From Lunularia cruciata (Eukaryota; Streptophyta; Marchantiopsida; Lunulariales; Lunulariaceae), in assembly GCA_948567375.1 (NCBI GenBank), contig OX419757.1, positions 30,690,001 through 30,754,000 on the forward strand: a stretch of DNA of 64,000 nucleotides. The letters run 5' to 3'. This document shows, in pieces, positions 12,340 through 24,479 of this stretch (the first letter of the stretch is position 1; each line of letters begins with the position of its first letter). Below the pieces are notes generated by a model. The model did not search any database and had not been told where the DNA came from. It saw nothing but the letters and a program-made list of their open reading frames with translations. Made by a program: the position numbers and the translations under genes.

Positions 12340-12525
12340 CTATTTATTAGTACTTCCAAGGTCCTCCAATTTGGAAGTTCCCAGTTCCCATAACTCCTCG
12401 AGTTCCCATAACTCCTTGAGGGTGTCTCTACGAGTTTCATCCGTCAATCCATCACCGCCCAAAACAAATTTTCCATCAAAATTCTGGAAATAGATACCAT
12501 CATTTTCGGCTTTCCACATCACCAT
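12340..12525 (-). CDS. Small unrecognised ORF inside the TIR transposon
   Basis: A 61-codon open frame on the - strand. It contains a Gly/Asp-rich middle (FDGKFVLGGDG) and an acidic Leu/Trp repeat (KELWELEELWELG). I recognise no family. It could be a fragment of a host gene captured by the transposon, a remnant of transposase, or chance. Nothing nearby fixes its role. Confidence 0.2.
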   Translation of the reverse strand: MVMWKAENDGIYFQNFDGKFVLGGDGLTDETRRDTLKELWELEELWELGTSKLEDLGSTNK

Positions 12526-13563
12526 AAGCTGAGTTGGATAATCGAATATCTTGAGAGAGGAAATATGCTTTGGGTTTGCAGTTCCACCGTGTTGAAATCA
12601 CATACCTATTGCACGGGATTCTTTCCCAACCACAACGGGTCCCAAATTGAAGTTGCCTTTGGTCGGATCAAGACATTGATAGGTACATCAAGAGAGATAG
12701 TATGCCGCTGGTTGATGCTGGTTGACAATCATTGCCACGGGTAGTTGCTTGATAGCGCAAGGTGATTTTTCATCCAAACGTGAAACTACATTGTAATCAG
12801 GTTTTTGCTAAATTTTTGTTGCACTTTTGGATTAAAATTCTTTGATCTCCAATTAATTTCTTGGTTGCCGTAAGATGATGCAAATCATTTTCCATAACTT
12901 GCGCTATCTCCCTCACCACACTAATATATATGGATATGAACCAACACACCAATGCAAAACTACAAAACCCACCGGTTTAGTTTACTGACAAGAACATTTG
13001 CAGATGGTGAATTTGAATTTGAATAGTTGAGAGTGGCATTTTGGATCCGCCAAAAAATTTCATAAATGCCACTCTAAGAATCACCCACGAGAGAAATGTG
13101 GTAACTCTCTCAAGAAGCCACATCATCTCTTTTGACAGTCATTTATTTCACTATGAAACTCCTAAACATCTATAGTATAGCGTCTGATTTTTATAAATGA
13201 ATGCAAATTGCATGTGATATACCATATAATAATTTATGAAGCATTCATTTATTAGCACCTCATCTCCCTACAGAGTTCACTAAAAATAGTTACAAAGTTT
13301 GTTATTTATCCCGTAGACATCCGTCAAACCTATTTCTGAAACCCCCTACTGTATACACTACAAGTGACTATATGATAGTTGGATGAAATATGGCGGATGA
13401 AGTAACATAGCTGCTATTGCAGAATAGAAAGCTCCACGTTATGGGCCCATGCTAAGCTTCATTTCTAGTCACACATTTCCTTGTTACAACAAGGCAAGCA
13501 ATCCAAAATCTCCACACACACCCTTGAACATTTGCTCTCTCCTTCATAGATAGTCATCTCTAC

Positions 13564-14330
13564 CATGGGTGAACCAACATCAATGCCCCAAAATATCAAT
13601 CAATTAGACTCTTTGACATGTGCGGATGAGTAGCCCATCTTTGAGCTCATCCTAGGTGTCCAAGGCCTCTAGGATGTCACCTCTAGAGCATCAAAGCATT
13701 TAGAGAAGACTTCAAACAGGCGGATCAAATATTGCAATATTTGCTACTGAACTTGTTGATCTCCAAGCTTCTTGGGATAAAGAGGATGGCATAGCATACG
13801 CAAAAGTTGGATTAACAGTTTCACTTACAGTCAACTCTCTACCTGATGACCTACAAGATTGCCAAGAAAATGTGGGATAAACTTGTAGATATGTTTGAAC
13901 AAAAGACTGCAATCAACAAAATAGTACTCCTAAGTGAATTCAACACACTCAAACTCCATGCTGAAGAGACCCTCTTGGCACTTATCGCTTGCTCTCATGA
14001 GCTTGCCAATGGATTGGCAACTATTGGTGTGGACATTGATGAGGATGTTCATGCCACAACATTACTCGGAGCACTACCAACAACTAAGTACTTACCTCTT
14101 GTCATGACTCTCATAGCTATTGCAAGGACTGTCAGCTTGAAGGTGGCCAATGTTGAGGCGGCACTACATACCAAGGAGCTATATGCCAATAAGATGCAAA
14201 GATTGCTAGGACAAAAACTTGAATCAGCTTTTGTTACAACACCACATCAACTAGAAAAAGGAAAAATAGAAGTTACTTGTGAACATTGTGGTAATTGAGG
14301 CCAGCATGGACCCGTCTGCTATAGTAGATT
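13564..14330 (+). pseudogene. Copia 1 gag remnant
   Basis: The readable part (13846-14298) has the copia gag pattern AKKMWDKLVDMFEQK, then a Leu/Ala-rich helical region. It ends with the first half of a CCHC zinc knuckle, CEHCGN, after which a stop interrupts before GQHGPVC. Gag would form the virus-like particle. An upstream ATG at 13564 begins the same region, but stops separate it from the rest. Confidence 0.65.
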
Positions 14331-14536
14331 TCCCGGATGACACCTATGCCATGTTTCAAAAACTAGTGTGCCTCAAAGAATATCACAATGTGGAGCAGCT
14401 CAAACTCACTTGCATCTGCCAACCAATTGATTGCATGACCCGGTTGATCCTATTATAGCTATGGTAACAACATCTATTTGGACAAGGGATGGCCTACCAT
14501 CCCCTCTCTATGACCACAAATGGCTAACTATTAGGG

Positions 14537-15550
14537 ATGTCTACTGCATTGCACAATGGCCTTGGTGGTCTTGTTCTTAACTTGGGTGCCACTTGTCATA
14601 TCACTAATGATAGTGATGCAATGCATGACTACCAAGCACTTACCACCACCAAGCCCATTAAACTAGGGGATGGATGTACTTCCAAAGCCATTGGTGTTGG
14701 CATGCTCCATGTATGCACCACTGTCGGGCACATTCTTGCTTTTCAAGAATGCCTACTCTGCCTAGACTTGGTATGATCCTCTTCTCTATTTGAGCACTTG
14801 CTATTGCTTGAGCTTGGGTTTCATTTGAAGGAAGTTCTGCTATTGTGTACAAGGATAGGCACACCCTTGCTCTGGCCAAAGTGATCAATCTTGTATACAA
14901 GCTTGATGGTTTAATTCTATTTCCCTTAGAGGTCAGCATCATTTCCATCGCAAATAATGCAACACTTTGGGATCAATGCCTTGGACACCTTGGAGCAACA
15001 TATATGAGCAAACTATGTCATTTTTCTACAAGCTTGCCATAAAAAAACTTACCTCACAAATTTTGCAAACCTTGCACACTAGCTAAGTCACACCACTTGA
15101 TTTCCTTTGCTACTCATGGTATCTCCCATACTGCCACAACAAATTAGAATGCATTCATGCTGATTTAGCCGGCCCCATGAGCAATAGATCCCTCCAAGGA
15201 AAGCTTTACTTTCTTGTTATTGTCAATGAGTTCATATACTAGTGGGTGTGGAACCCCTGAAACACAAATCAGATGCATTGTTAGCCCTTAAAGTGTATCA
15301 CAACAAGATGGAGATGTCCTCGGATTGTTGTTTGAAAACTCTATGTATGGATGGAGGTGGAAAATTTATCAAGTTTGTTGTCAATGAATGGCTACATGAA
15401 TGCAGGATTATCAAAGAGATGCTTCCTCCTTGCTCACCTAAACTCAATGGTGTTGTTGAATGTGTCATCTGCATGCTTGTTGAGCATGCTTGAGCTATGA
15501 TGCGTACTACCAAGAAGCATAATGGAAATTGGGAGAGCACCATCCTCATA
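14537..15550 (+). pseudogene. Copia 1 protease and integrase remnant
   Basis: Frames 14537-14776, 14845-15042 and 15242-15493 together show copia order. The protease motif has decayed to NLGATCHITND, where DSGA is usual. A pre-integrase zinc region reads WDQCLGHLG. The integrase core follows, with CMDGGGKF and a SPKLNGVVE-like motif where the catalytic Asp and Glu lie. Stops and frame changes separate the pieces. Confidence 0.65.
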
Positions 15551-15959
15551 GCTGCCTACCTACAAAACCAAAGTCTAAATTCACATTTACATGGTTGCAC
15601 ACCTTGAGAGGCTTGGAGTGGCCTCAAGCCCAACCTAGAACACCTCAACTTTTGGCAATGCAATGCCTTCATCCTTGATGACCTGCACAGACTGGGAAGT
15701 TAAACTCACAAGCAGTCAAAGGTCCCTTTACAGGCTACGGCACCAATGGCTATATTTTCTACCTTCTTGAGTCTAGCAAATGGTTACATTCTAGACATGC
15801 TTATTTTGTAGAACACTTCACACCCTAACTTGTACCTATTGAAGTTGATACCCATCTTAGCTAGCAACTCTGGGTCTTTTGATACTGGTACCAACTTCTC
15901 TGCCAATAACCCTAAAGATACAACTGCAAATGAGCTACATATCCCTCAACACAACTGAC

Positions 15960-16770
15960 CTAAAACTATAGCATCATATTTGGCCCTTGCACAAAACACA
16001 CTCCATTTTGTAACTCAAATCTACTCGCACTTCACACCCATCTCAAAAAGTGAATATGTTGCCACCACAAGCTCCAATGATGACCAGCCTGCAGACAACG
16101 CTATTAAACCACCATCCCACCTTACCAGACCAACCTCATATGAAGTACCATTTTGGAGTATCAATGCAACACAGTGGGGTGATGACATGCAAGCAGAATA
16201 TAACGTGCTCCTAAACATCTTCACCTTAATGTCACGAGTGGATATGGCAACTTCTGCAAATGTAACCCACTCTAGGTGGGTTCTCAAATTCAAAACCAAT
16301 GCACAAGGTATTATTGAACACTTCAAGGCTTTTGTAGTTGTGCAAGGCTATAGACAAGTAATTGGAACTGACCATTGGACAACCTTTGCACTAGATGCTG
16401 CTATGGCAACCATTTGCATCATACTTGGCTTGGCTGCATCGCAGTGCCTACTCCTTGAGCAACTCAACAATGTCACAATATAATTGAATAGACTTCACAA
16501 ACATGATGTCTATTTGGCACCACCACATGGCTATGCTATGCTTGGCACCATTTGGAAACTCAACAAAGCACTATATGGCCTAAAGCAATCATGCCACAAG
16601 TGGTTCAAGATATTTACAACTTGCTTTCAAGCCATGGATTTTTCAACCTCCCCTTTTGACCAATGCATATTCCACATCATTGAGAGTGCTCAAACTTTGC
16701 ATTTCATTCTCTATGTAGATGTCATTCTTCTTATAACCACTTCTAACCACTCTACTTGTTGACATCAAGA
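15960..16770 (+). pseudogene. Copia 1 reverse transcriptase remnant
   Basis: 16130-16483 carries RWVLKFKTNAQG and VVQGYRQ, the start of the copia RT domain. 16484-16762 carries KLNKALYGLKQS followed by ILYVDVILL, where the active-site YVDD should be. The two frames are separated by a stop within the usual LNG..DVYL motif. The missing second Asp means no activity. Confidence 0.75.
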
Positions 16771-17169
16771 ACCGACTTGTTGTTGCCTTTGAAGTCAAAC
16801 AGCTTGGTCATGCATGCTACATAATTAATCTTGAATCATTCAACATAACATTGGCAGCATTGCCATAACACAAACTAGCTACCTCAAATGTATGCTCTCT
16901 TTGACTACTCTCTCCATTGTCAATTCTGTTTGCACACCTCTTATCTTGGGTACACAAATCACAATAGAAATCAACTCAAAAACAACAAAAATGCATCCAT
17001 ATCAATAGTTTGTCTGAAAACTTAACTATCTAGCCATCTATAGATGACCTGATATAGCACACAACTTATCTCTCCTCTCATCCAACCAACACTCATTGAG
17101 CTGCACTCAAACACATCTATCAATATCTTGCTGGTGCAATCAATCAATGCCTTCTCTGCCCAACATCCA

Positions 17170-17664
17170 ACTTTGAGCTCACCTTGATTGCGTATACTAA
17201 TGCTGATGCTAATTGTGCAAACCAATGTTCATCCTATAAATCCTATACATGCATTCTTCTATTGATTAACAACATTGAAATTATCTGGTCATCTAAGAAA
17301 CAAGCAACAATTGCCCTATCAACAATGGAAGTAGGATATTACACCCTTGTTGCAACATGGAGCTACATGCGCACAAAAAATCATTGCATCTATCACCACT
17401 TTTGCAAAACCTATTGTCATATGTGTTGATAGCCATGGCGCTAGAATCATAGCCTCCGACAATAGCATGGTTACCTTAGCTCAAATGAAGCACATGGATA
17501 TCAAACATCACTACATCAAAGACATTGTTAACAAGGGCATTGTTTCTCTTGTTCCTATACCCACTACTGACAATGGAGCTGATATCCTCACCAAAGTAAT
17601 TTTGGGATCCCACAAAACCCTTCTTCATGAGCATCTTGGCCCTTGCCCCCAAGCATTGATATAA
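17170..17664 (+). pseudogene. Copia 1 RNase H remnant
   Basis: 17184-17429 contains WSSKKQATIALSTMEVGYY, the copia RNase H signature. An overlapping frame carries on to HMDIKHHYIKDIVNKG and ADILTKVILG at 17347-17664, the usual C-terminal end of copia pol. One frameshift divides them. Confidence 0.75.
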
Positions 17665-18614
17665 CCCAACATTTCTCCACCTCTCTATTCTTAATCATCC
17701 TATTTCCTCACAACCTAAACCTATCATCACCATCTCCATCTCTCCATCTCCACATCTCTTCTTAACCTACTCCTATGTACCATTGTACCACATTTTTTAC
17801 TTTGGCCTCTTACTGGAGAGCCAAGATCTAGGAGTGGACTGTCAACTTCTAATCTCAATGTCCTCACATCCAAAAATCTTACTAATTAACATGAGAAAGC
17901 ACTTGGTCCTAAAGGGGTTATATGTCCTGAGGGTTAAATGTCAACCTCACTTGTCCAATAAACACCACCAATGCAATTCCATACTTCTCTGCTCCTAAAG
18001 AGCCATGCCATGATCAAGAAGCTCCATCTATTCTTGTGACAAAGCTCTTCTTCTCATTATACTTGCACCACCACTTTGAGAACTCCTTCAATTCCATCCT
18101 CCACTCCGCACTATCTCATCCTTGACATTGCATGTTACCTCCCTTCTTGGCATTGATCAAACCAACATTACTTTCTCTTGTCATCTCCCTCAACACTAAA
18201 ACATAGAACCATGGGGCTTCAACCAAAATCTAGTAGCAATCTAGAGCTTCTCATTTTTTTAAACACTCATCCTATGTGACAATTCTGAACAATCATCCTA
18301 TCATTATCCAACTTCAACTCTTTAACTTCTATCAACTCTTGTCATTAGTGCAAATTTTGTTCCTCTACTCCCTACTTTTATCCTTTTTCTCTTGGTGCAA
18401 TTTCCTTTGCTAAGTACCCTCGTTTCCCTCCCTCCTTATGGTCTTTGTCTCCTATACTAAATGATACATGACACTTACCAAATGATTTCACTCAAGAACT
18501 GCCATAGTATCAAGTTTTTCCAATTGCACTCACACACAACCTAACTCAACTCAATGTATTTAGTGATTGGTGGAACACAAATACTCTTTGGCTCCTGACC
18601 ATGATGTGTAGTCA
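17665..18614. other. Copia 1 noncoding tail
   Basis: Pyrimidine-rich DNA between the end of RNase H and the right LTR-like repeat. No gene seen. A clear polypurine tract before the repeat is not visible. Confidence 0.4.
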
Positions 18615-18866
18615 TGGAGTTGAAGATGATTGTATGATATAGTGTGGCATCAAATCATGTGCTAGCAGGAATGCCTCAAGATTACACGCCACTCATTGAA
18701 CTCATTGCAAGTGCACCACTACTTGTAGAATTACATCCACATGCACTACATCTTAGGGTTCTCATCTATTGCAATATATACTATATACACTATAAGTTTC
18801 CGTGTGACAGATAGATGAAGTAACATTGCTGCTATGACAAAATAGAAAGCTTTACCAAGGACAATC
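18615..18866 (+). repeat. Right LTR-like repeat of copia 1 (empty site for the TIR transposon)
   Basis: It matches 11019-11187 plus 13351-13436 with about three quarters identity by eye. It lacks the 2160-bp insertion and has lost most CpG sites. Ends are approximate. Confidence 0.55.
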
Positions 18867-19539
18867 AACACTCAGCACTCAAATTAGATGTTATTATTGA
18901 CCTTTCTATCATGGATTAGTATGGTTCTGATGAAGGATCTCCTTGCTCCTTGCTCTAACAACTCTGACCTTGGCATTTAGTTTCAAGGAATAAATTGTTT
19001 ACTTATATTTGCCACATATCACATATGTGAAGTTCTTGGTCCATGCAAAAGCTTTATCTAACAAGGGAAAAACCAGACCCATAGAAAGTTCTGACAAGGA
19101 GAGGGTGGTGCTTGAACCTGCAATTCCACTACATGGACTTTTGGCAAACTTGAATCAGGACTTTGGATAAAAGACCTATGCACATCTGCTACATGTTTTT
19201 TGCATTCTAGTTAATAGAATGCATCATATATCATGTGACACTAAATTGATGCAATCATAGAGGATAAATCATAGAGAAGACTTGATGTGTCATCTCAAAG
19301 TATTGAGATATGCAAGTTAAAGTACAATCATCTCATCAGTCCATAATGTCAGACAATTCATGAAAAAAAAATCTGCTCTGATTGGTTATTAGCTATTAGC
19401 CATTTTGAAATTAATATGTGCAAGATGCATGTTAAGTTCCATCTCTTTAGACATTGATTTTCTATTGCAAGGATGTCCAACTAAGCTGCAAATTGCACTT
19501 TATTTAGGTGTTGTGTGTCTTAGTTGACGCTCTCTCACT

Positions 19540-19588
19540 ACTTAGATGAAATGTTTGCAACTTAAGATTTTTTTCTAGTAGATAATGC
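19540..19588 (-). pseudogene. Copia 3 RNase H C-terminal fragment
   Basis: On the - strand, directly after the left end of copia 2, a short reading gives ALSTRKKS, a stop, then VANISSK. This fits the end of copia RNase H (CSTxxQxADIFTK). It appears to continue the fragment at 33043-33480, with copia 2 inserted between the two parts. Confidence 0.4.
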
Positions 19589-22015
19589 TGAAAATTTTCA
19601 TAAATATTGATGCAAATCTGCACAACATTTACTACATACAAGGAATGCAAAAAGGTATGCACACTATTTTTGCTGATTTACTCTCATTACAAATCTAGTT
19701 GCATAACATAAGAAATGGAATACTTGCAAGCTAGTATGCAAGTTCTAAGCTAAAGCAAAACTTGGTTGTGATGTTGGCCTTGCTTCTCCCAACCATTACT
19801 CAAACATCCCATTGCTCAAGCTTCTTGATGATGTTGCCTTGATGGAATGAATTGTATGCTCTCTATGACAACCCAACAAGTATCACTTTTGAGTAATCAT
19901 TTGTTCCCACATAGATACTGGTAAGGAATGATCAAATATGAAGTAAAATGTGACAATGTAGTTCTTCTTGATTTTATCTTTAATTTCTTAGGTAGAAACC
20001 ACACCCAAAAGAGAGTAACAAGCACTCAATCGGAGTCTTGTCACAATATAACAATACTCATAAATCACAATTCTTCAAATCTCTCCACCAAATTGATATT
20101 GATTGTGATGATTTAGTTGGTTCAAAGAAGGCTACTTCACCTTGGAATTTTATTCCACCCCTCCATTGAAGGTACAACTTCCTCAATCAAAGAACTTTGC
20201 ATCAATCCAACACTTGTAATAACAAAAGCAACATACTACCAACACTGCAATTCATCTATATTTTTCAAGGCATTGCCTAGCTTGCACCTCAATTAGGATA
20301 AAACACAAAAAATGGAATCAGAGCTGTAGTATCCAACATCTAACTCTCTAATTGCAATTCAAACTTCTACACACATTCACAAACATACACAACAGGATTG
20401 ATACTTGGAATTAAGCTAAAATGATGAGCACTAAGTGCCACTGCTTTACTTTACTCAGCTTCAAAACATAGTATTGAATACACAACACAATGAATGATTT
20501 CTTTAGATAGGTAGAGCACTCATTAGTTAGAAAGCTGCCTAAAATACCTAAATTACCCTAAACTGCTTCAACTGCCTCTTATCAATCTCTAGATCCAAAT
20601 AAACATTACCAATTTAGATCTACCACTTCAGATCTGAAATTTGTTACTTCTAATCCAATCCAACTTCTGCCTCTACTTTGGCTTCTACACCCAAGTTACC
20701 TACAAGTTCCTCCTACACTTTGGGTTCATCTACTACTTCTACATCTTCATCTACTTTTATCACATCTTTAGTCTGAACTAAGGCTGAAGTCATCATTGTA
20801 CTAACTACTTTCTCCTTCTCTATTCTAATTTCTTCAGCTAACTCAAGTAACTCACCCAAAGTCACTTGCAGTCCAACCTTAACTACTTTGGATTGGGTGT
20901 CTGCATTCTCTTTTAACCTAATGCATTTTCTTTAATTTTGATCTAACTAAATCTAATCTAAGACAAACATTGTCGACTACTTCAATTATTTTCCTTTCTA
21001 CTCTACCTCTAAGATGAGTTAATAGATTATTCATATCAACATCTTTTTCCTTAAAATTCTAAGTCTCCTGCACTAACAACTTCAATTCATGCAAGTGAGA
21101 CTCCTCCAATCATACTTTGGCCTTAGTGCTAAACATTGCCTCCACTTTGCTAACAATCTCTTCCACTCATCTCAACTCCTTCTTCTTTGAGATCGGCTCA
21201 TCTCGAGTCATCTCCTCCAACAACTTCTCCCAAAGCAATCATCAACTCTTGAGCATGCTTTGCCTCTAACTTCTTCCTCTCTTCAGCCTGGTGCGTAACT
21301 TGAGCTTTTCAGCACTTGATCAAATCCCGCAACCTCTCTTCTTCACAACCTTTGCAAACCAGTTCTTGTTGCCAAGCATGTGACCTGGATTTTCCTTCAC
21401 TTCAGATGAACCTTTGATGGCTATTATAGTAGTGCACCATGGACTAAGAAGATAAGAACCCCAACTCTATCATACTCCTCCAAGGCTTACACTCCAAGAC
21501 TCAAACCATTGCTGATTAGAGAACTCAATGAGAGAGAGATAGTTGCAAATGAAAGGATGATGAGTACCTCCTCACCCCTAGTTTTTATGCTTGTGAAATA
21601 ATTACGGATCAAAGTACTAATTATTGGAGTAACTCAAGTTACTAGGCTAAAATTCAAATAAAGTCAATAGTCAAAAGGAATATCCATACTCATAGGAATA
21701 TTCTCCTAAGCATGTGGTCTTATCTTGATCCAACCACTAAGTCAAGGATTTCTTCACATGGGCTATCCTTGGACTATAAAAGAATCCAAAGCAAAAAGGC
21801 TTGTGGGTTCAAGAGTTCTCAACTCTTTCCTCAAAGCCAAACACCTAGGAATAATACCAAGTCAATACATTAGAATCCAAAATAGTTGTGCTCATCTTTT
21901 CTCCTCTAAAGTAAGGTCTCCTCTATCTTAGCTATGACTAACTTAAGCTAATCATGACTAATGTAGAACCATCTTTTATCTCTACATAAATAATATCTCT
22001 CAAGTACTTATAATA

Positions 22016-23679
22016 TCAAACTAAATAGCACATACATGCACGATGGATGTTAAAGGCCTGATCTTTCTCTACTACAACTAATCTCAACTCCTCCACTGCT
22101 TGTTCATGTACCAATGCTCTGGTCTTGGAGTGTATTACTTTGAGTTGAGTATCATCAAATTCTTCCTTCAATTTCTTGAACATCACCTTTTTCTCCTTTA
22201 GCTCTTCCTTTTGACGTTCTAGAACACCTCCATGCTTTTCAAAACTCTCTTGCAAATCTTTCAAACTCTACCAGCAAATCACTACATCAACCCAAAATAC
22301 TTTGGCTTCCTCTTCACATCTGGTCAACTATTCCTTCAATAGTAGGACTTCATCACTCAATTGCTTCACCACTTGAGGCTCATCCGTCACCTCTAAATGA
22401 TATTTCTTCATCTCTTTCATCTTCTCTTGCAAATACACTAGTAAAGTGTAGACCACATTTAATAGATAATTCACTCCTTTGAACAAATCCTTGTCCTTTT
22501 TTTTGGTTGGGGATGCTCTTGATGGTGGATAACCCAAAGTCTCAATCTCCTTACCTTCAAGTTGACCTTTTACAAGAAGATGAAGAAAGAAATTTCTTCA
22601 TCTTCTTTGGCTTGACTCGGTCCTGCACTCATTGGCTGTAGACTTCTCCATGATCTCACCCCTCTCTGAAACAAACAAACACCATTCTTGGCTCTTCATC
22701 ACACTTGTCCAAAATGTCCACTTTAGGTAATTCTAGATACTTGATGTCTCCTCTTCCATGCAATCAATTTCAGCATCTTCCTCCTCAACCACTTCTCTAA
22801 CTGACTATTGAACCTTGGGTTCACCTTTGCTTCCATTGCTTGAGTCCTTACTCTTTAGAGTGAGCTCTTCTTCTTCTAAATCCCCATAGTTGGATTTTTC
22901 TTCCAACTCAGCCCTTGATGAAAAATCAACCATCATCATTTTGTGCCTTGGTTTCAGTCTCCAAGCCATCCTCTTCTTCATTGGAGATACCATATCCTTG
23001 GGTCAAATATGCTTCCTCAACCTTAGGATGGGTACTATCATTGTCTTCTCCCATCCGGTCTTGGTAAAGTAATCATCTCCTTCTTTAATCTCTACCATGT
23101 AATGTCTTTCGTCTTCATTTGCATCTCAATGAAGATCCAGATAGAAGTGCGACACCATCTTCTTTTTCTCTTCAATTTGAGCAGGTTCAAACTCAAATAT
23201 AGATGTGCTACAAATGGTACAAAGTAATGGGATGGAAAGCCAATCCTCCACTTCATACTCATCTATCTTATTCTCAAGCAGAGGCACTTTGCCCAATTCA
23301 CCTTTTCACCTATAAACATGAGGTGAAAGAAAATTGCCTACTGCTTTGTAACATAGGTAGTTCACTTTGGCTTCACCATAGCCACTTGATGATACTTAGC
23401 ACCACTGACACTTCACCTTGTTGGGTCTTTGTAAGTGTCTACCTTATAACTCGTCTTCATGGGAGGTGCATTGAAGGTACTCTTCAACTCTTCTGTCTCC
23501 TCTGTAGGATCACACTTTTGATAGAAAGTGATTCTTGTCACCTCTCCTACCTCTCTCCCCAACACAAGACTCCAATCTGACTCAGCCCATTGAGTCGGAT
23601 TCCCTCTCTTCTCCTCCATCTTGGGACTACTTATACAATTGTTGGCATCAATTTCTACCATGAACCTTGGAAAACTCAA
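22016..23679 (-). pseudogene. Coiled-coil protein remnant of element copy 1
   Basis: Read on the - strand, the N-terminal part (23413-23679) has ..FMVEIDANNC.. and AESDWSLVLGREVGEV. The middle (22805-22993) has a basic segment PRHKMMMVDFS and an acidic ELEEK stretch. The C-terminal part (22016-22537) is a long Lys/Glu heptad-like region. Copy 2 has the same order: FMAEVV, WLNGQSQIGDW, PRHKVVAREP, EELTLKS-like, then a coiled coil. Stops and frameshifts break it. The function is unknown; a structural, Gag-like role is a guess. Confidence 0.45.
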
Positions 23680-23710
23680 GTTCTAGTTCTAGTTCTAGTT
23701 CTAGTTCTAG
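23679..23710. repeat. AGTTCT hexanucleotide microsatellite
   Basis: Five AGTTCT units in tandem inside element copy 1. Copy 2 has a single unit-like sequence at the corresponding place, so the expansion is recent relative to their split. Confidence 0.8.
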
Positions 23711-24479
23711 GCCAAAAATGTGATCCAAAGTTGGCTCAAAAGTTTGATCCTAGCTCTCATATCTAGTCTCCAATTTGCAAGGTTCTACACTGCAAGTGCC
23801 GCAATCTGTCTGCAGCCCTTCATTAGCATAGTGTGCTCTCTAACTCTTGGTCTCTTACAAATTAACCTAGCCACTTGGCTTGTGATTCTAGCTCTTCAAG
23901 ACAACCCTATAGAGGAACAAGATAGCACTTTAGCATTGCAAAATTCCCTTGATGAAGTCTCAATTTTATACTTCTCTAATTCACATTCATTCTTCAATTG
24001 AGCCTCACTCAAACCTCATGCATTCTGCTTGACTTATTCTTGTCACTTTCAAATATATCCTAACACAAAGTAGCCATTTTTTTAACATACCTTCTTGGTT
24101 GGTCTGGCTTGAGTGAAAGTTGTTAAGGAGTCTTTGGATCAGGTTGATCATTCTAATGTGAAGGAACCCTTACTTTGGGACTACAGTCCTTCTAGGCTGA
24201 TCCTAGCCTTCTTCCTTAGACAAAAAATTGACTTCCTCAAGTCAGATCCTAACACATGATTCTTCTCTTCTTTCTTTCATTTGGCTTCAATTTAGCTTTA
24301 ACAATTCACTTCTTCTCTAAAAACAAAAAAAAAAACAAAAAATGTGTGTATTACACCCTCTCAAAGTAAGGCCTAAATACTCTAACCATAATTAATGCTT
24401 CCATTGGGTGCTATGTGCTATGTATAAACCCTAACACCTATAATATAGGTACATGCTATATCAATGCCACATGCACAAC

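Larger units (their letters stand above)
11188..13347. mobile_element. TIR DNA transposon, 2160 bp, probably non-autonomous, 3-bp target duplication ACT
   Basis: The ends are perfect 18-bp inverted repeats: AGGGGGTTTCAGAAATAG at 11188-11205 and its reverse complement at 13330-13347. ACT flanks both sides (11185-11187 and 13348-13350). The related repeat at 18615-18866 shows the empty site, reading ATATATACT directly into ATATACAC, which supports both the boundaries and the 3-bp duplication. A 3-bp duplication with G-rich ends fits the PIF/Harbinger or CACTA groups, but the canonical TTA/TAA target and CACTA end are missing, so the superfamily is open. No transposase domain is visible inside. 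Confidence 0.75.
11019..13436 (+). repeat. Left LTR-like repeat of copia 1, split by a DNA transposon
   Basis: 11019-11187 plus 13351-13436 match 18615-18866 in order, with the transposon 11188-13347 between the two parts. Shared landmarks include GAAGATGAT, GGCATCAA, GCCTCA/GATTAC, GTAGAATTACA, TCTCATCTATTGC, ATATATACT and AATAGAAAGCT. The left part keeps many CpG dinucleotides where the right repeat has TG or CA. A TATATA-like stretch sits inside. If not an LTR, it would be a dispersed duplication that happens to flank the copia. Confidence 0.55.
11019..18866 (+). mobile_element. Decayed Ty1/copia retrotransposon 1, + strand
   Basis: A copia-type internal region (gag, protease, integrase, reverse transcriptase, RNase H in that order, 13564-17664) lies between two related direct repeats. 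The repeats are about 250 bp once an insertion is removed, and are best read as its LTRs. The coding region is broken by many stops and frameshifts. The catalytic YVDD is YVDV, so this copy is dead. Exact LTR ends, primer-binding site and target duplication are not clear, so the outer limits are approximate. Confidence 0.65.
19864..24355 (-). mobile_element. Coiled-coil-coding element, copy 1 (4492 bp)
   Basis: Its + strand start TATGACAACCC and its end TATTACA match the ends of copy 2 at 25666-29499. Flanks CTCTC (19859-19863) and CCCTC (24356-24360) form a 5-bp target duplication with one transition. The intact LTR at 32593-33042 shows the empty site. Open fragments lie on the - strand (for example 22016-22264, 22328-22537, 22805-22993, 23413-23679), rich in Lys/Glu and predicted coiled coil. 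No reverse transcriptase, integrase or transposase domain is visible, nor any LTR pair. Confidence 0.65.
19589..24471 (-). repeat. 3' LTR of copia 2, interrupted by the coiled-coil element copy 1
   Basis: 19589-19863 and 24361-24471 match 32593-33042 in sequence and order. Shared landmarks include TGAAAATT, CTGCACAACATTTAC, GCAAGTTCTAAGCTAA-like and CATGCTATATCAAT. Without the insertion the LTR is about 386 bp. The right LTR is about 65 bp longer because of an internal duplication. Confidence 0.75.

Noticed and set aside
11184-13352. CACTA transposon call for the TIR element
   Set aside because: The right end could read CAGTAGGGGG, but the left reads TACTAGGGGG. The empty-site comparison places the boundary at AGGGGG with ACT as target, so a CACTA assignment is not secure.
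20313-20324. TGGAATCAGAGC, one mismatch from an initiator-Met primer-binding site, in element copy 1
   Set aside because: It lies on the strand opposite to the coding frames, has no LTR end beside it and is not kept in copy 2. Probably chance.
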